From Brachionus manjavacas (lineage: Eukaryota > Rotifera > Eurotatoria > Ploima > Brachionidae), in the NCBI GenBank assembly GCA_019054805.1, contig JAHQIY010000020.1, positions 124,001-188,000 of the forward strand: DNA of 64,000 nt, written 5' to 3'. Below the pieces are notes generated by a model that was not told the origin of the DNA, searched no databases, and saw only the letters and a program-made list of their open reading frames with translations. The position numbers and the translations under genes are program-made. Below, piece by piece: positions 44,312 to 55,580 of this stretch (positions are counted from its first letter, which is position 1; each line of letters begins with the position of its first letter).

Positions 44312-46365
44312 ATGGAAAAAAAATTTCAAATATATGACTTGGCTGTTCACAAATCGGCCTTTGTCAAATATGAAAATGTAAATAAAACCCAAATTAAAAT
44401 ATTAAGTTTTATTAAGTTTTTTTTGTTTTATTTTAAACAAAAGGCACTCAAAGAATACCTTGAAAAGAACAACATTTACCGAGACAAAGACGTACACGAG
44501 CTTTATTTGCCATTTCTGTAATTTTTTCCGCATATATTAATTTTTGAGAAAAAATTTTTTTTGTTGCTAGAGAATTAAAAGAGCTAAGGTCTTTGGTGCG
44601 ATTTAAAAATTTAAAAATACTATGGCTCCAGTCGAATCAAGTGAATTGGAATTTTCAATTTTTTTTCAATTTAACTTTAATTTCTTTATTTAGCTCAAGA
44701 CATTGCCTTTCATTCAAAACTGCTTTACACTGACCGAAATTTACCTACAAAATAATCTAATTCAGTCAGTGGAGAACATGTTCCGCAATTTATATAATCT
44801 AAATGTTTTGTTCCTTCAAACTAATCAAATAACAGACCTTAATTTGACTGTCAAAGAATTATCTTATTTAAAACATCTCAGGAACTTGAGTATGATTTTT
44901 TTTTTCATTTCTTTTTTTTAATTGAATTTTTAGATCTCTTTGATAATCCGATTTCGCTGGAAAAAAACTACCGAAATTTAGTAGTCTACAATGTTCCTAG
45001 TCTTGCTATATTTGATAGAAATAGTAAGTCAATTTTGGATTGTTTATTCAAAAATATCAGGACAGCATTTAGAAATTTTCACTTGAAAGTCTTTAATTAA
45101 TTTAAAAGCTCTTGAAAGCAATTTAAATGTGATTTAAATTCTAATGGATATTTGAAAAGTTTAGATTTGAAAAAAAAATCTAAAAATAAGAACACTACTT
45201 TAGTAGACATTTATTAGCTAATTTAAAATAAAATACTAAAATATCTTAGTTTTAATTGTCTAAAGTTCTCTTTGCATTCTTTGAGACTATACAGAATTCT
45301 TTTCTAATTTTTTAATTTAAAATCGCTGATGAATATTATAGAGATAAACGAAAAATGAAATTTGAAATTTTAATCTCTTGATAAAAAAATTATTTGGTCT
45401 AATTTTTTTATCAATTAATTTTTCTAATGTAATGATGAAAATATTTTTAGCAACTTTTTTTGGATTTTTTAATTGAGTCTTCGATGTTATGTTTTAAAAA
45501 TAGATGCGTCAAGCTTTATTAGCGTTTCTTGAAGAGTATACAAAGATATATTTGATAAATAAATATTTTATTTAAAACAAAAAAATTAGTTGAATATTTT
45601 CAAAAATATTTTCTTGTTTCTTGTTTGAAAATTATTTGCTTACCTAAAAAAACTCATTAAAAATCCATCAATTGACGCATTATTATTTTTATCATTTTTA
45701 TAATTGACCCATACTTTTTTTGATTTCAAAAACTAAAATAATTAAAAAAAAATTAAAAATGGCCAAAGATTACAATTTTCCCAAAGTATCCTCCATGTAT
45801 TCTTTTTGATTTAAAAAAAAAAATAAAAAAATAATATTCGCTCTCTGAAGAATACTTAATAATTATGAATTAAATTAATTTATTAATAAATTTAATTAAA
45901 AATAATTATAATTAAATTAATTATGGACTAAAAAATTGATACTCTTTAATTAAAGCTGTTAAACCGAGCGAAAGAGTGTTGGCAATGAGAAAATATGAAC
46001 CAGAGAGAGTAGCTTTAAAGAAAAAGATTGCTTTCATGAGATGCTTTAAGGTATTAAAACCGACTGATCAACAAGACGAGTTTAACATATCGAAGTGCGA
46101 TTCGATCGCGTCCTTCAATTTCAGCATGTCCGATGACAGTCCATTTAAATACACAAAAAGAAACAAAACAGAACTTAGTTTTTCACCAAGTATGAGGAAT
46201 AACAATCCACTGTTCAGGTCAATTAAAGAGTATTCGTTCTTCGACTGGTCCAAAGTCGATCTTTTCGAAAACAAAAGCTACTTCGAGCCAGAACAAGCCA
46301 AAAAAACCGAAAACCAAAAAAAACTTGTCGAACTACCACAAATTGTTACTCTTCGATTCACTTAA
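44312..46365 (+). CDS. LRRC72: LRRC72-like leucine-rich-repeat protein, about 301 aa
   Basis: Six exons (44312-44377, 44444-44517, 44571-44640, 44694-44889, 44934-45023, 45956-46365) join in frame with GT/AG introns; intron 5 is 932 nt. Residues ~25-165 hold SDS22-type LRRs (LKILWLQSNQL, LTEIYLQNNLI, LNVLFLQTNQI, LRNLNLFDNPI) capped by YNVPSLAIFDRN. The C-terminus (RSIKEYSFFDWSKVDLFE) resembles the corresponding part of vertebrate LRRC72 ('MKRS...NWD'), and total length agrees with the vertebrate protein. Function in any animal is poorly known; LRRC72 is usually discussed with ciliary LRR proteins (recollection). It starts 291 bp after claspin on the same strand and is followed 147 bp later by another plus-strand gene. 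Confidence 0.82.
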
Positions 46366-46512
46366 ATTTTTTTTCTTATTTATCATAATAAACTACCCGG
46401 TCCTTTTATTTTTAATTTAATTGTCCTAATTAAAAACAAAAAATTGGTTCACTGATCACCAACATAGGCCCGACACAACAAAATTTCTATATTTTTTCAA
46501 ATAGACCACAAG

Positions 46513-46932
46513 ATGATAGTGAATTTTAAAGGTCGGTTTTTGGACACAATAGATAGATATGTGGTCAACAACCAGGATAGCCAAGCGCCACTTTCCTCTA
46601 ACTCAGCAGGTCTTATAGTCGCAATTGTGTTCACTTGTCTTTTTTTGATTTCTTTTGTTATTTTTGTATCCTATTGCTTTCCGTGCTGGACCTTGTACAA
46701 TCTGTGCCTTGGACCTATAGTGAACAAAACTATGTGCAATTGTGTTAATCTCTACGACAAATGTTGTCCTTTTTTGGACAAAAAAGCCATGGCAAATACC
46801 AAAAGGTCTCGTTCGAGCAACCGAATTTACGTCCAAGACATGCTGGCTACCAGCGATGGCCGAATAATTCAATACTCAGACCCCAGATCCATTTGCTTAA
46901 GCCAACAAAGTCTGGAAACTCAAATTCTCTAA
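46513..46932 (+). CDS. Small single-pass membrane protein, 139 aa, unknown family
   Basis: The ATG is 9 bp after a TTTCAAATAG acceptor-like site, which could be the end of a 5' UTR intron or a trans-splice site. A ~30-residue polar N-terminus precedes one strong membrane segment (LIVAIVFTCLFLISFVIFVS, about 34-53). Then comes a Cys-rich juxtamembrane region with nine Cys in about 35 residues (CFPCW, MCNCV, KCCPF) and a basic/Ser tail. No cleavable signal peptide is seen, so either orientation is possible. The Cys cluster could be palmitoylated if cytosolic. No homologue is recognised. It follows LRRC72 by 147 bp. Confidence 0.65.
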   Translation: MIVNFKGRFLDTIDRYVVNNQDSQAPLSSNSAGLIVAIVFTCLFLISFVIFVSYCFPCWTLYNLCLGPIVNKTMCNCVNLYDKCCPFLDKKAMANTKRSRSSNRIYVQDMLATSDGRIIQYSDPRSICLSQQSLETQIL

Positions 46933-47255
46933 AAAAAATTTTTCTTAAATAAATATTTAAAAAAAAAAAAGTTTTATTTAGATTATTCAATTAAAAATGG
47001 GCGAATGGTTTTAATCTATTATCTAAAAATATTTAGGACTATATAAAATACCTAATTTTGTTTATTTATCTAACTAATACTTGTATACGAAAATACAATT
47101 AAGATTCCATTTGTCATTTGTGCCAAGTCACCACACCAAAAAATAATTTACATAATTTAAAATTGTTACGATTGAACGATCTTGAAAAAATTTCCTATTC
47201 AAAACTGATGCCAAATTTTTTTTTTATAATTTAAATAGAGAAAAGAAAAAAATTT

Positions 47256-50200
47256 ATGCGAAATCTATTTGCCGGGATGAATGTACGGCTCCTGTTATTC
47301 ATATGCTTTGTCTTAGTCGGATCTGGGTCGGGCGAATTTTTACACTCGGTTTCGACACCCGAAGCAGGTTGGTTGACCAATTTTAAAGTATTGACTTATT
47401 TTTTGTCCGTAAGGTAATGTCGAAGTCACGTCTGAACACAACGATGATTTGATCAATTTTACAATCACTTTTGAGCTAGTTCAAACACCTCTATGGATTG
47501 CTGTTGGTCTAAACACCCAAGCTAAAATGGTAAATATCATAATATTTTATAAAAAAAAAAAATTTCAAAAGATTTCTATTAAATAATAACATAAATGAGA
47601 CATAGTGAATTTGAAAAAAAATCAAATCATAAATATTAATTTCAGTTAATATTAGAATTAGCAATTATTAATTACGATTGAATTTTATTGAAATTATTTT
47701 TTCAAAAAGTCAATAATAGTTACTTGGATTAATTTTATTCTAGTTTCTGTGATAAAATATGGAGGACATTAAAAAAAATTAAATATTTAAATAATCAAAA
47801 TACTGTAAAATTTTTAATTAAGGTCCACTAAATAATTAATTTATTTTTAGATCATTTAAATTTTTTTTTAAAAATTTATTTGTGTATTTACTTAAATTCA
47901 CCTTCTTTTAATCAAGTCCAATTTTGAATTTTTCTAGCCAGAAAAAAATGCAAAATTGGAATTGAAAAAATACAAAAAATTTTGCATTTTTTTCTGGTTA
48001 GAAAAATTCAAAAATAGAAATAAAAAAAAGTGATTTTAATTAAGATAATTTAAAATATTGGAAATAATTTTTTAATAAATGATTATTCACATTTTTGGTT
48101 AATTTTTTTTTAATCTTTTGGTTTCAAATAAATAATTCTAATTCAAGGCATATTACTTGACTTAAAATTTAAATTTTTTTAATTTTTGGACTTAAGGTAT
48201 AAACTTAAAGTGCGTCTTATTTTTAAGTGAAGTAAAAACTTACGCTTCTATTTAATCTGATTATTAGGGATTTTTTTGTACTACCGTATACCCTTGCAAA
48301 GAGATGGATGCACCAAAAACCAAAACTCAAGTTTTAGCCCAAGCATCACGTTACATCTGGCCTTAAAACTAGAAAATGTATTTTAAATAAAAAAAAATAA
48401 TTTTTAATCATTTATGAATTTATTTTTTTTTCAATTTTTAACCCGGCATCTAAAATTTGAATTTCAAAAATAAGTTAATGACTTACATGTATTATTGATG
48501 CCGCATCTAAATTCGATTTTCAGGAATTAATGCGGCGTTTTCCACTGAGTTTTGGGTTTTAACGCGGCGTTAAACACCAAAAATCTGCATTTTAATGCAC
48601 GCATCAAAAGAGGGGAAAGTTTAACATGGGCGAGATGTAACGTGATGCTTGGGCTAAAACTTTAGTTTTGGTTTTTGGTGCATGCATCTCTTTGCAAGGG
48701 TATACGGTAAAATATTCTAATTTTTTGAAAATAAAAATAAAAACATCGAAAATTTAGAATAAAGGATATAAAGAAATTTGTAAAAATTTCTAATTTATAA
48801 AAATAGCATTAATTCAAAAAATTGACGGAAAAACGAGTCATGTTTCATTGGATTTTTATAAGGATTTTGCGAAACAAAAAAAATGAGGTCTAAATTATGA
48901 AATTAATTAATAGATCTTTGGGGGGATCTATTCTAAATTATTCCTTCCTCAGTCTGAACTCATTTTCAAAAACTAATATTAAAATAATATAGATTATTCA
49001 AAACTTAACTTTTTAATTTTTTTCATTATTTTTTAGCAAAAACTCAAATGCAAATTGAACTACTTTTTTATGGGCATTTTGATGTTTATGATCAATTTTT
49101 GATGCTCAAAAATCCATGTTTGAAATAATTAAATAAATTTTTATTTCTTAAAATTATAAGTGCATTGGCAAATTTTTGGATTAAACATTGTTTGTTAAAT
49201 CTTAAGGTAAACTCTGCAGTAGTCTGCAAAATACAACTCATTTAAATTGTTTCATTTAAATGATGTGCACTCTGTAATGTGAATTTTGATATTACTGAGA
49301 TTACTTTTAGATTTAACAAAGTATGGAAAATTTAAAAATGAACATCTGCACTAACTCTCTAAAATAATAACAATTAATTTAATAATTAAATTTTTTTGAT
49401 GATTTGATCATTTGAGAATAAAAAATTGATCATAAACTTCAAATTTTCTTTGTTTGTTTAGGTCTAAAAATAAGTCTGAAAAATGTATCAACCGATAAAA
49501 CTTTATCACCCAAATTAATTCTCTGCAAAAACTCTGAAATTTGATTTTAAATGATTGTTTATTCAGTACCTTGCAGAGGCTTAATTTGAGTGACACAAAG
49601 GTTGTATCGGTTGATGTATTTTTCAGAATTTGTTCTAAAACCAAACAAAAAAAAACTAATTTCAATTTAAAATCTTTGTTTCTACTATGTTTCCTTTTTT
49701 TCTGGACCATCAAATATTGGATCATGTGTTACCAGTCGTTCTTAATTTCAATTTATTTAATTTTTTTTTTTCTAAAAATTATTTTAATTTTTTAATTATT
49801 TATTTCACTTGACATTTAGCATTATTTTTGATTTTGAAATTTATCTGGAAGAGCTTAATAGATGAAAAAAAATAATGGCGAAAAAAATGAGAAAAAAATG
49901 GGAAAACATTTCTAGAATAAAAAAAAATTCATAATCATAAGAATTTTATTAAAACTTCCATAAAAATGTGGCATAAAAAAACAAAAAAAAACTTAAAGCT
50001 CAACTCTATTGATTCCATGAATTTTTTAAAATACTAATAAAGTCTTTATCTGACTCGATGACAATACTCAGACCATTGTAGTACTCTTCCATTTGCTCAT
50101 AGGAAATGAGTGGTGACTTGAAATCAGTGGATAGAGAAAGCTCAAAAAAATCTGGCACTTTGTTCAAAGGCAAGAGATCAAACGAGCTGAGGAACTTGTC

Positions 50201-53200
50201 GAACATGTCGTCTTCTTTAATGAAGCCACTTTTGACTTTGGGATGTCTACCTGCTTTGTAGAACTTGTACACATCGCTGATTTGAACATAGCCAACTTTT
50301 TGCGTGTCCAACTTGTGCATCAACTGACGAAAAAATCCATGCCTTTCGGTGTTCATTTCGCCCAAGTAAACCCTCAAAATGTTATAATAACTCAAATAGC
50401 CAAGTCCATCCGAGTCCACACTCTGCCACACAATGCTCAAGTCCTCCGAATGTATTTGAATGCTGAACTCCACAAACGCATCATGCAAGTCCTGCTGATT
50501 TACATATCCCAAAGTTTTCATGTCATTTTTGAGGCTTTTGTTCTTAAGAGTTTTGCCAAGACCCATGTAAACTTCGACCGATCGGTCCTCGATTTGTTTG
50601 AGCAAAAATTTTCTCACACTATTTATAATCTTGATGTCATTTGTTTCCAAATCGCTCAGCGGTCTCTTCAGTCTTTCTTTCACATCGAATATTTTTCTGT
50701 TCATGTCTTGGGCCGGCTCGCCACCAGCCAACATTTGACCAACTAGCAAATTCTCCTTTTCCAGCTCGTTCACTTCAGTCACTTCTACTTCCAGGTAATC
50801 TTTTTGTCTGACAGTGTCCGGCAAACTTGTCTCAGTCAAGCCACATGGCAAGTACAGCACAGCGCCCTTGTAAATGTCGTACAAGTCGACCGGCTTGCCT
50901 TTGCGCCTACCATAGCTTTGCACATGGACTTTACGGCTCAAAAATGGCAAAGCATTGGCCTTTTTGCTCACATTGCCACTTCCCACTCCAGTGATATAAG
51001 CGCCACACAGCAGCCTAAACTCATAGATGGTCAAAGATCCGTCGTGCAGAAAAATGATGGCGAAGAGATCGCGGAGAGCCAAGCGCCCGTTCGGCGAACG
51101 TATGCGGCAATTAAATTTTAATTTTTTTGCCAACACGTTCTCGGACAAACTGCTTGTCGGTCTGGCATGGTTGTCTATCACTGTGTATTTATTGCCGCGT
51201 GGTGTGTACATGGTCTTGTGACTGGGCAGCTTGAGTGGCTCGGCAATGACAAATTTTGACAATTGATCAGTGACTACAGTGTCCACGATCAGCTTTTCTT
51301 TTATTTGCTTTGATTCATCGGCTGGTTTGGGCGTTTGGGCGCCGTTCTCTAGCCAAAGTTTTTCCAAGTCAGCCACCCGTTCTATGTGGTAAATGGAGCA
51401 CTTTTTTTGGACTGCCGGACCTGGTGCTATTTCTAGTTTTTGTTCTAGCTGTGGCTGAATCCTTGGTGCGTCCAGATGAGACACTGGTGGTGTTTGGTTG
51501 GTGATTTTTTGGTGATAGAGCAAAATTGGTGACTGCTCTTGTTTGTTGTTGAGTGCATGGGCATAGGCCGATTTGGGTCTGGCTGATTTTTCGATCAAGT
51601 CAGGCGCAATTATTGGGTTTTGGTGCCGCAGATTGCTGTGTCTGGAGCGAGACTCGTCTGACTCAAGCTCGCCTAGGTTAAGTATTGGTATTGAGCTGGC
51701 ATTTGCCTGAAGCGACAAATTCGCTTCTGGTTCGTGTTGTTTTTCATAGGTTATAAATTGTGAATTGAGCAATGCGTTGACTCTTTGTTCGTGCGCCAAT
51801 TCTGGTATTTTAATTTGTTCGTTTGGCTTTGGACCTTTTTTGTAGACTATTTCTTCGCCAGTGATCGGATTTCGAACAATTTTAGTAGACATATTTTTTT
51901 GATAATCTGAATTTTTTTTTGAATTTTTTTTCTACTTATAAAAAAAAAAAGAATTCAAATGTAAAAAATTTTGTTACCATGGCAACCCATTGAACTCAAT
52001 CGGTCATTTAAGTTGACTTTTTTTTTTCTCTTTAAGTTTGACACATTGGTTATGATTATAAAATATGACAATGGGGTGATTGATTTGTATAATGGCTACA
52101 ACAGGGATTATGTGAGTCCGACACGAGAAAATGCGTCATTAAGCTTGATACAGGAAGTAAGAATAAATGACAAAGTGGCTTTGGTGGTTCAGCGTAGTGT
52201 GGCTTTTGTGTCCACAGTCAATCCGTCAGTTAACAATGATTTGAGAAATTGCTACCGCTTGGCGATCGCTAGTGGGCCTTTGTTAAACAAATTTACTCTT
52301 CCACATTCTCAAATACCACAATTTACCACAAACTGTTTGGTAATCGCATCCGATAAAACAACCTCTAGGCCTTTGGTGCCCTATTATGTGAACATGAGCA
52401 TAGATAATCAGTTCACCGATGATCTATTGGACCCTAATTCAGCAAATTATTTCCGGACTAGATTCCGAATTGAAAAATTTATCACCGATTCTTTACAAGT
52501 TGATGGTTTGTTGGCGAAAAATTTCCAACTACTCAGTCTTAGTCCTGGCAGTGTGGTTTCTGTTTCAGGCATCAGTTTGGAAAATACCGGATTGGAAAAG
52601 CAAATCACTGATGCCTTAGTCAAAGGCAACGATGATTTTCTACCGGTTATCAAAGACAGAATTTTTGTCACTAGTTCACTTGACGACTCATCAACTACCA
52701 CTGCTACCACTGTTAACACTGTGACCATAACAGATTCGAGTACGCTTCCAGTTAACACAACATCAACTACAATTTTTGTCAATGCAACCACAACTTTGGT
52801 CAATGTGACAACAGATTTCACCAATACAACTACATCTTTGATCAATGTGACAACAGATTTCACCAATACAACTACATCTTTGATCAATGTGACTACAAAT
52901 GTCATCAATAGGACTACGGAAACAGAGGCAGCAACAAGCACAGCAAATGTTACCATTGAATTGGACTTTTTTGCAGTCGAATTCAAAGTGGCATTGACTT
53001 ATTCAGAAAATTTTAAAAATACATCCTCGACTGAATATTCTTCTTTTGTCACTTTATTAGATAATTATGTGAGGGTCAATTTTGATTATTTTTTTTAATT
53101 CAAAAAGAAAAAACTTTTTAAAAAAAAATTCTTAAAAACCAATTTTTTTCCAAGATTAAGAGTGGTTTTTTGGCCAATGGTCAAATAGACGCATTAAAAA

Positions 53201-54094
53201 AATGGAATGTGGAGGATTTGCGTGAAGGCAGCATTGTAGCATTGACAAGTATGTCCGTGGCAGTTGCACAAGATGAGGATAAAGTTGAATTTGTGAAAAA
53301 AAATCTTGAATCTGGCAATAAAGAAATACTACCGGTTGAATCAATAGATATAAGAAGTTTCGATATAACAAGTAACAACTTGATAAAAAAAAGTATTGAA
53401 ATTAATTTATTTGAAATTTATTTCTAGCTAAACAAACAACATCAGGCACCACCAGTGCCACAACTAGTACAAAAAAAGATGATGACGATGATTCTAGTTC
53501 AGTGTCGGCAGTGGCCATTGTAGTGCCGATTGTTTGCGTGGTTTTCATAGTGATTATAATCATTATAGGAATATTTTACTTTAGACAAAGAAGAAAAGCT
53601 GTAATTGAAAACATTTATTTTTTAAGGAAAAAAAAGAATAATTTGATATATTTTTCTAGAGGAATTCTTATATAATTCAGACACGTGAGCGAAATGGAGC
53701 ATTTGATGCAGCCTCGAGAGCATCCGAAATTCCGAGAAATCCACCGCGGTTCAGTTCGGAGGATGAATTGAGCAGACACAGCCAGTCCAATTTGAGTGCC
53801 CGATTCAAGTCGGCTAATGAGTCACCGCCAAACATAAATTCACTTGCAACCAAGGATAAAAGAGACTCGGGACCACCGACTTATTCAATGACAGACAAGG
53901 CTTCAGATCAATTTAAAGATATTCCTCTCGGATCAGATGAAAAAAACGAAAAAATTCAAATGAACGAAATTAATTTAAATGAAAGAGATAAAACAGTGTT
54001 AAACTACGATACCTCGGACATTGACGACACTAGACCTAATTTGGGAACTATCATTAAAACCAGCAATAACCCATTATTTCAAATGGATGAATAA
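47256..54094 (+). CDS. DOMON-SEA single-pass membrane protein, about 692 aa, hosting a nested gene
   Basis: Six exons: 47256-47367, 47414-47529, 52037-53068, 53161-53371, 53428-53600 and 53660-54094; all junctions keep frame. Signal peptide MNVRLLLFICFVLVGSGSG follows an upstream in-frame ATG. A DOMON-like domain spans ~38-160 across intron 2 (LINFTITFELVQTPLWIAVG, then IIKYDNGVIDLYNG). Two SEA-like modules follow, about 195-290 (LSLSPGSVVSVSGI) and 385-480 (DLREGSIVALTSM). A Thr-rich, heavily N-glycosylatable spacer (many NVT/NTT sequons) with a twice-repeated 14-residue unit separates them. An acidic stem, a membrane segment at about 517-541 (IVVPIVCVVFIVIIIIIGIF) and a ~150-residue cytosolic tail complete it. 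DOMON domains bind haem or sugars; SEA domains sit in mucin-like proteins. The combination is mucin-like and surface-exposed. Intron 2 is 4.5 kb and contains CAPS2 antisense. Confidence 0.8.
47922..48018. repeat. Fold-back in DOMON-SEA intron 2
   Basis: TTTTCTAGCCAGAAAAAAATGCA and the complementary half 48 bp downstream (TGCATTTTTTTCTGGTTAGA) form a near-perfect hairpin. It has no coding content. Confidence 0.75.
48284..48707. mobile_element. MITE with ~78-bp terminal inverted repeats, TA target duplication
   Basis: The ends CCGTATACCCTTGCAAAGAG... are inverted copies for about 78 bp, through ...AAGCATCACGTTACATCT, with two or three mismatches. TA flanks both sides (48282-48283 and 48708-48709), which suggests a Tc1/mariner-superfamily non-autonomous element of 424 bp. 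The centre is AT-rich and non-coding. It lies in DOMON-SEA intron 2. Confidence 0.88.
49180..49345 (-). repeat. Fold-back element, family member A1
   Basis: This is an inverted homologue of the element at about 61165-61330. They share AAATTGTTTCATTTAAATGA, TGTGCACTCTGTAATGTGAA and terminal TTTAACAAAGTATGGAAAAT. The arms themselves are inverted repeats of each other. Intronic. Confidence 0.8.
49465..49640. repeat. Fold-back element with CTCTGCAAAAACTCTG core
   Basis: The arms TAAGTCTGAAAAATGTATCA-ACCGATA and their inverted copy near 49604-49636 (TATCGGTTGATGTATTTTTC) enclose sequence with CTCTGCA motifs. The short antisense ORFs across it are artefacts of the palindrome. Confidence 0.78.
50006..51892 (-). 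CDS. CAPS2: Calcyphosine-2 (CAPS2) orthologue, 628 aa, nested gene
   Basis: A single exon with an ATG start (MSTKIVRNPITGEE). The N-terminal ~240 residues are low-complexity. About 265-370 is a DM10-like module (LRDLFAIIFLHDGSLTIYEF, then YGRRKGKPVDLYDIYKGAVL) that closely follows vertebrate CAPS2. The C-terminal half holds EF-hand-like units, VDSDGLGYLSYYN and LDTQKVGYVQISD, in which several calcium-ligand positions are lost. The end (EEYYNGLSIVIESDKDFISI) matches the conserved CAPS2 C-terminus. CAPS2 is a little-studied EF-hand protein; DM10 domains occur in axonemal proteins, so a ciliary role is plausible (inference). The gene lies wholly in intron 2 of the DOMON-SEA gene, antisense to it. 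It has no introns of its own. Confidence 0.88.
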   Translation of the reverse strand: MSTKIVRNPITGEEIVYKKGPKPNEQIKIPELAHEQRVNALLNSQFITYEKQHEPEANLSLQANASSIPILNLGELESDESRSRHSNLRHQNPIIAPDLIEKSARPKSAYAHALNNKQEQSPILLYHQKITNQTPPVSHLDAPRIQPQLEQKLEIAPGPAVQKKCSIYHIERVADLEKLWLENGAQTPKPADESKQIKEKLIVDTVVTDQLSKFVIAEPLKLPSHKTMYTPRGNKYTVIDNHARPTSSLSENVLAKKLKFNCRIRSPNGRLALRDLFAIIFLHDGSLTIYEFRLLCGAYITGVGSGNVSKKANALPFLSRKVHVQSYGRRKGKPVDLYDIYKGAVLYLPCGLTETSLPDTVRQKDYLEVEVTEVNELEKENLLVGQMLAGGEPAQDMNRKIFDVKERLKRPLSDLETNDIKIINSVRKFLLKQIEDRSVEVYMGLGKTLKNKSLKNDMKTLGYVNQQDLHDAFVEFSIQIHSEDLSIVWQSVDSDGLGYLSYYNILRVYLGEMNTERHGFFRQLMHKLDTQKVGYVQISDVYKFYKAGRHPKVKSGFIKEDDMFDKFLSSFDLLPLNKVPDFFELSLSTDFKSPLISYEQMEEYYNGLSIVIESDKDFISILKNSWNQ

Positions 54095-54762
54095 AAAAAG
54101 AAATTTTTTTTAATTTTTTTCTAACTTGATGATCTATTTAAAAAAGTAAAATCATCTCAACTTAATGTTTTAAATTTTGTTTTATTTTCTTTTAAATAAA
54201 ATTTTCTTAAATGTATTTATTTCGTATTAAATCAAGCTTTTAAATAATAAAAGCTAATTGATTTCAATTTCAAGGTAAATCAAATGACCAGTGTCTCCCT
54301 TGTCATCGAAGACCTAACTTTGCTTGATTAATAAATTTGGCCTCAAAAATATTAATTTTTTAAAATAAATTCTAAATAAAATTGAATAAAAAATGACAAA
54401 ATTTTCACTTTATTCCAATTTAATAGAGTAAGCTTCGGAAGATCGTGACTAATATTGTCTTTATGGGCAAATTAGTTAACTAGAAAGGAGTTGAAGTAGA
54501 GGAAGATTTTTCATTTTCACCCGACAAAGAAGACGATTCAAATAATGCAAAGTAACTGCATCATCAAAAAAACATAACCAAAAAATTATTTTTCGTAATT
54601 TTCCTAACAAATTTTATTAACAGTGGTGATACGATAACTGTATTTTACTTTAAAATTTAAATCGCCTAAGATGAAATCGATGTTAGAGAATTTCTTAGTT
54701 TTTTTTTAATTTCTCCTTGAATGAATAAATAACTTAATAAAAAATATTTTATAAAAATATTA

Positions 54763-54894
54763 CCATTTATTTATTTATTCAACGAGAAATTAAAAATACT
54801 AAAAAAATCGATTTTTTGAATTAAAATTTTAAAGATTTACGTCAAAAAAGTCAAAAAGTCAAAAATACTTAACATTTAGTACTGTTTCTATCAA
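54763..54894 (+). repeat. Direct repeat, copy 1 (132 bp)
   Basis: CCATTTATTTATTTATTCAA ... TTTAGTACTGTTTCTATCAA, matched almost exactly by 55448-55580. Confidence 0.88.
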
Positions 54895-55447
54895 CCCTTT
54901 GCTGTTTTTCCTAAAAGATTTTAAAGAACCCTGAATCGCCTCTTCCACTTTAAACTCAACTTATTATGAACGAATCTCTTAAAAAACCATATAATTTAAG
55001 AAACAGCAATAAATTTTATACTCCAGGAAGTCTAGGGTTTAATTCTTTTGGTGAATTAACATTTTCTTTCTTTTTTCTAAATTAATCAACCCTTTTACAC
55101 TGAAAGATCTAGATTTAAATTTATCTCTATTTAAACAAAGAATAATTAATAATGTAAATCTACTCTTTTTTTGAGTTTATTAAAATGTTTCCCAAATTTC
55201 ACATAGATTACATCTATAATTTTCTTAATTATGAAAAATACAAAAAAAATAACTTAAAAAAAAACCAAATCAGCTTTCTCTCTCCTTTTCTTTCTTCTTA
55301 CTTTATTTTATTCTATTAATTAAAACATTTCGATTAAAATTTATTTAATTTTTTTTTTTTTTTTTAAATAAATGATTGTGTGCATGAAAGAACTTTTTTT
55401 TTCAATGCGTCTGCTTTGGACACATTGAAAAAAAAAAAAAAAAAATT

Positions 55448-55580
55448 CCATTTATTTATTTATTCAACGAGAAATTAAAAAAACTTAAAAAATTCGATTT
55501 TTTGAATTAAAATTTTAAAGATTTACGTCAAAAAAGTCAAAAAGTCAAAAACACTTAACATTTAGTACTGTTTCTATCAA
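55448..55580 (+). repeat. Direct repeat, copy 2 (133 bp)
   Basis: Near-identical to 54763-54894. It is preceded by a poly-A run of about 18 nt, which may indicate a retroposed or template-switched copy. Confidence 0.88.

Noticed and set aside
50243..51121. Plus-strand frames across CAPS2
   Set aside because: Antisense shadows of a confidently identified gene.
52447..52986. Val-rich 179-codon minus-strand frame
   Set aside because: Reverse reading of the Thr-rich repeat of the DOMON-SEA gene (ACA/ACT codons read as Val); not a gene.
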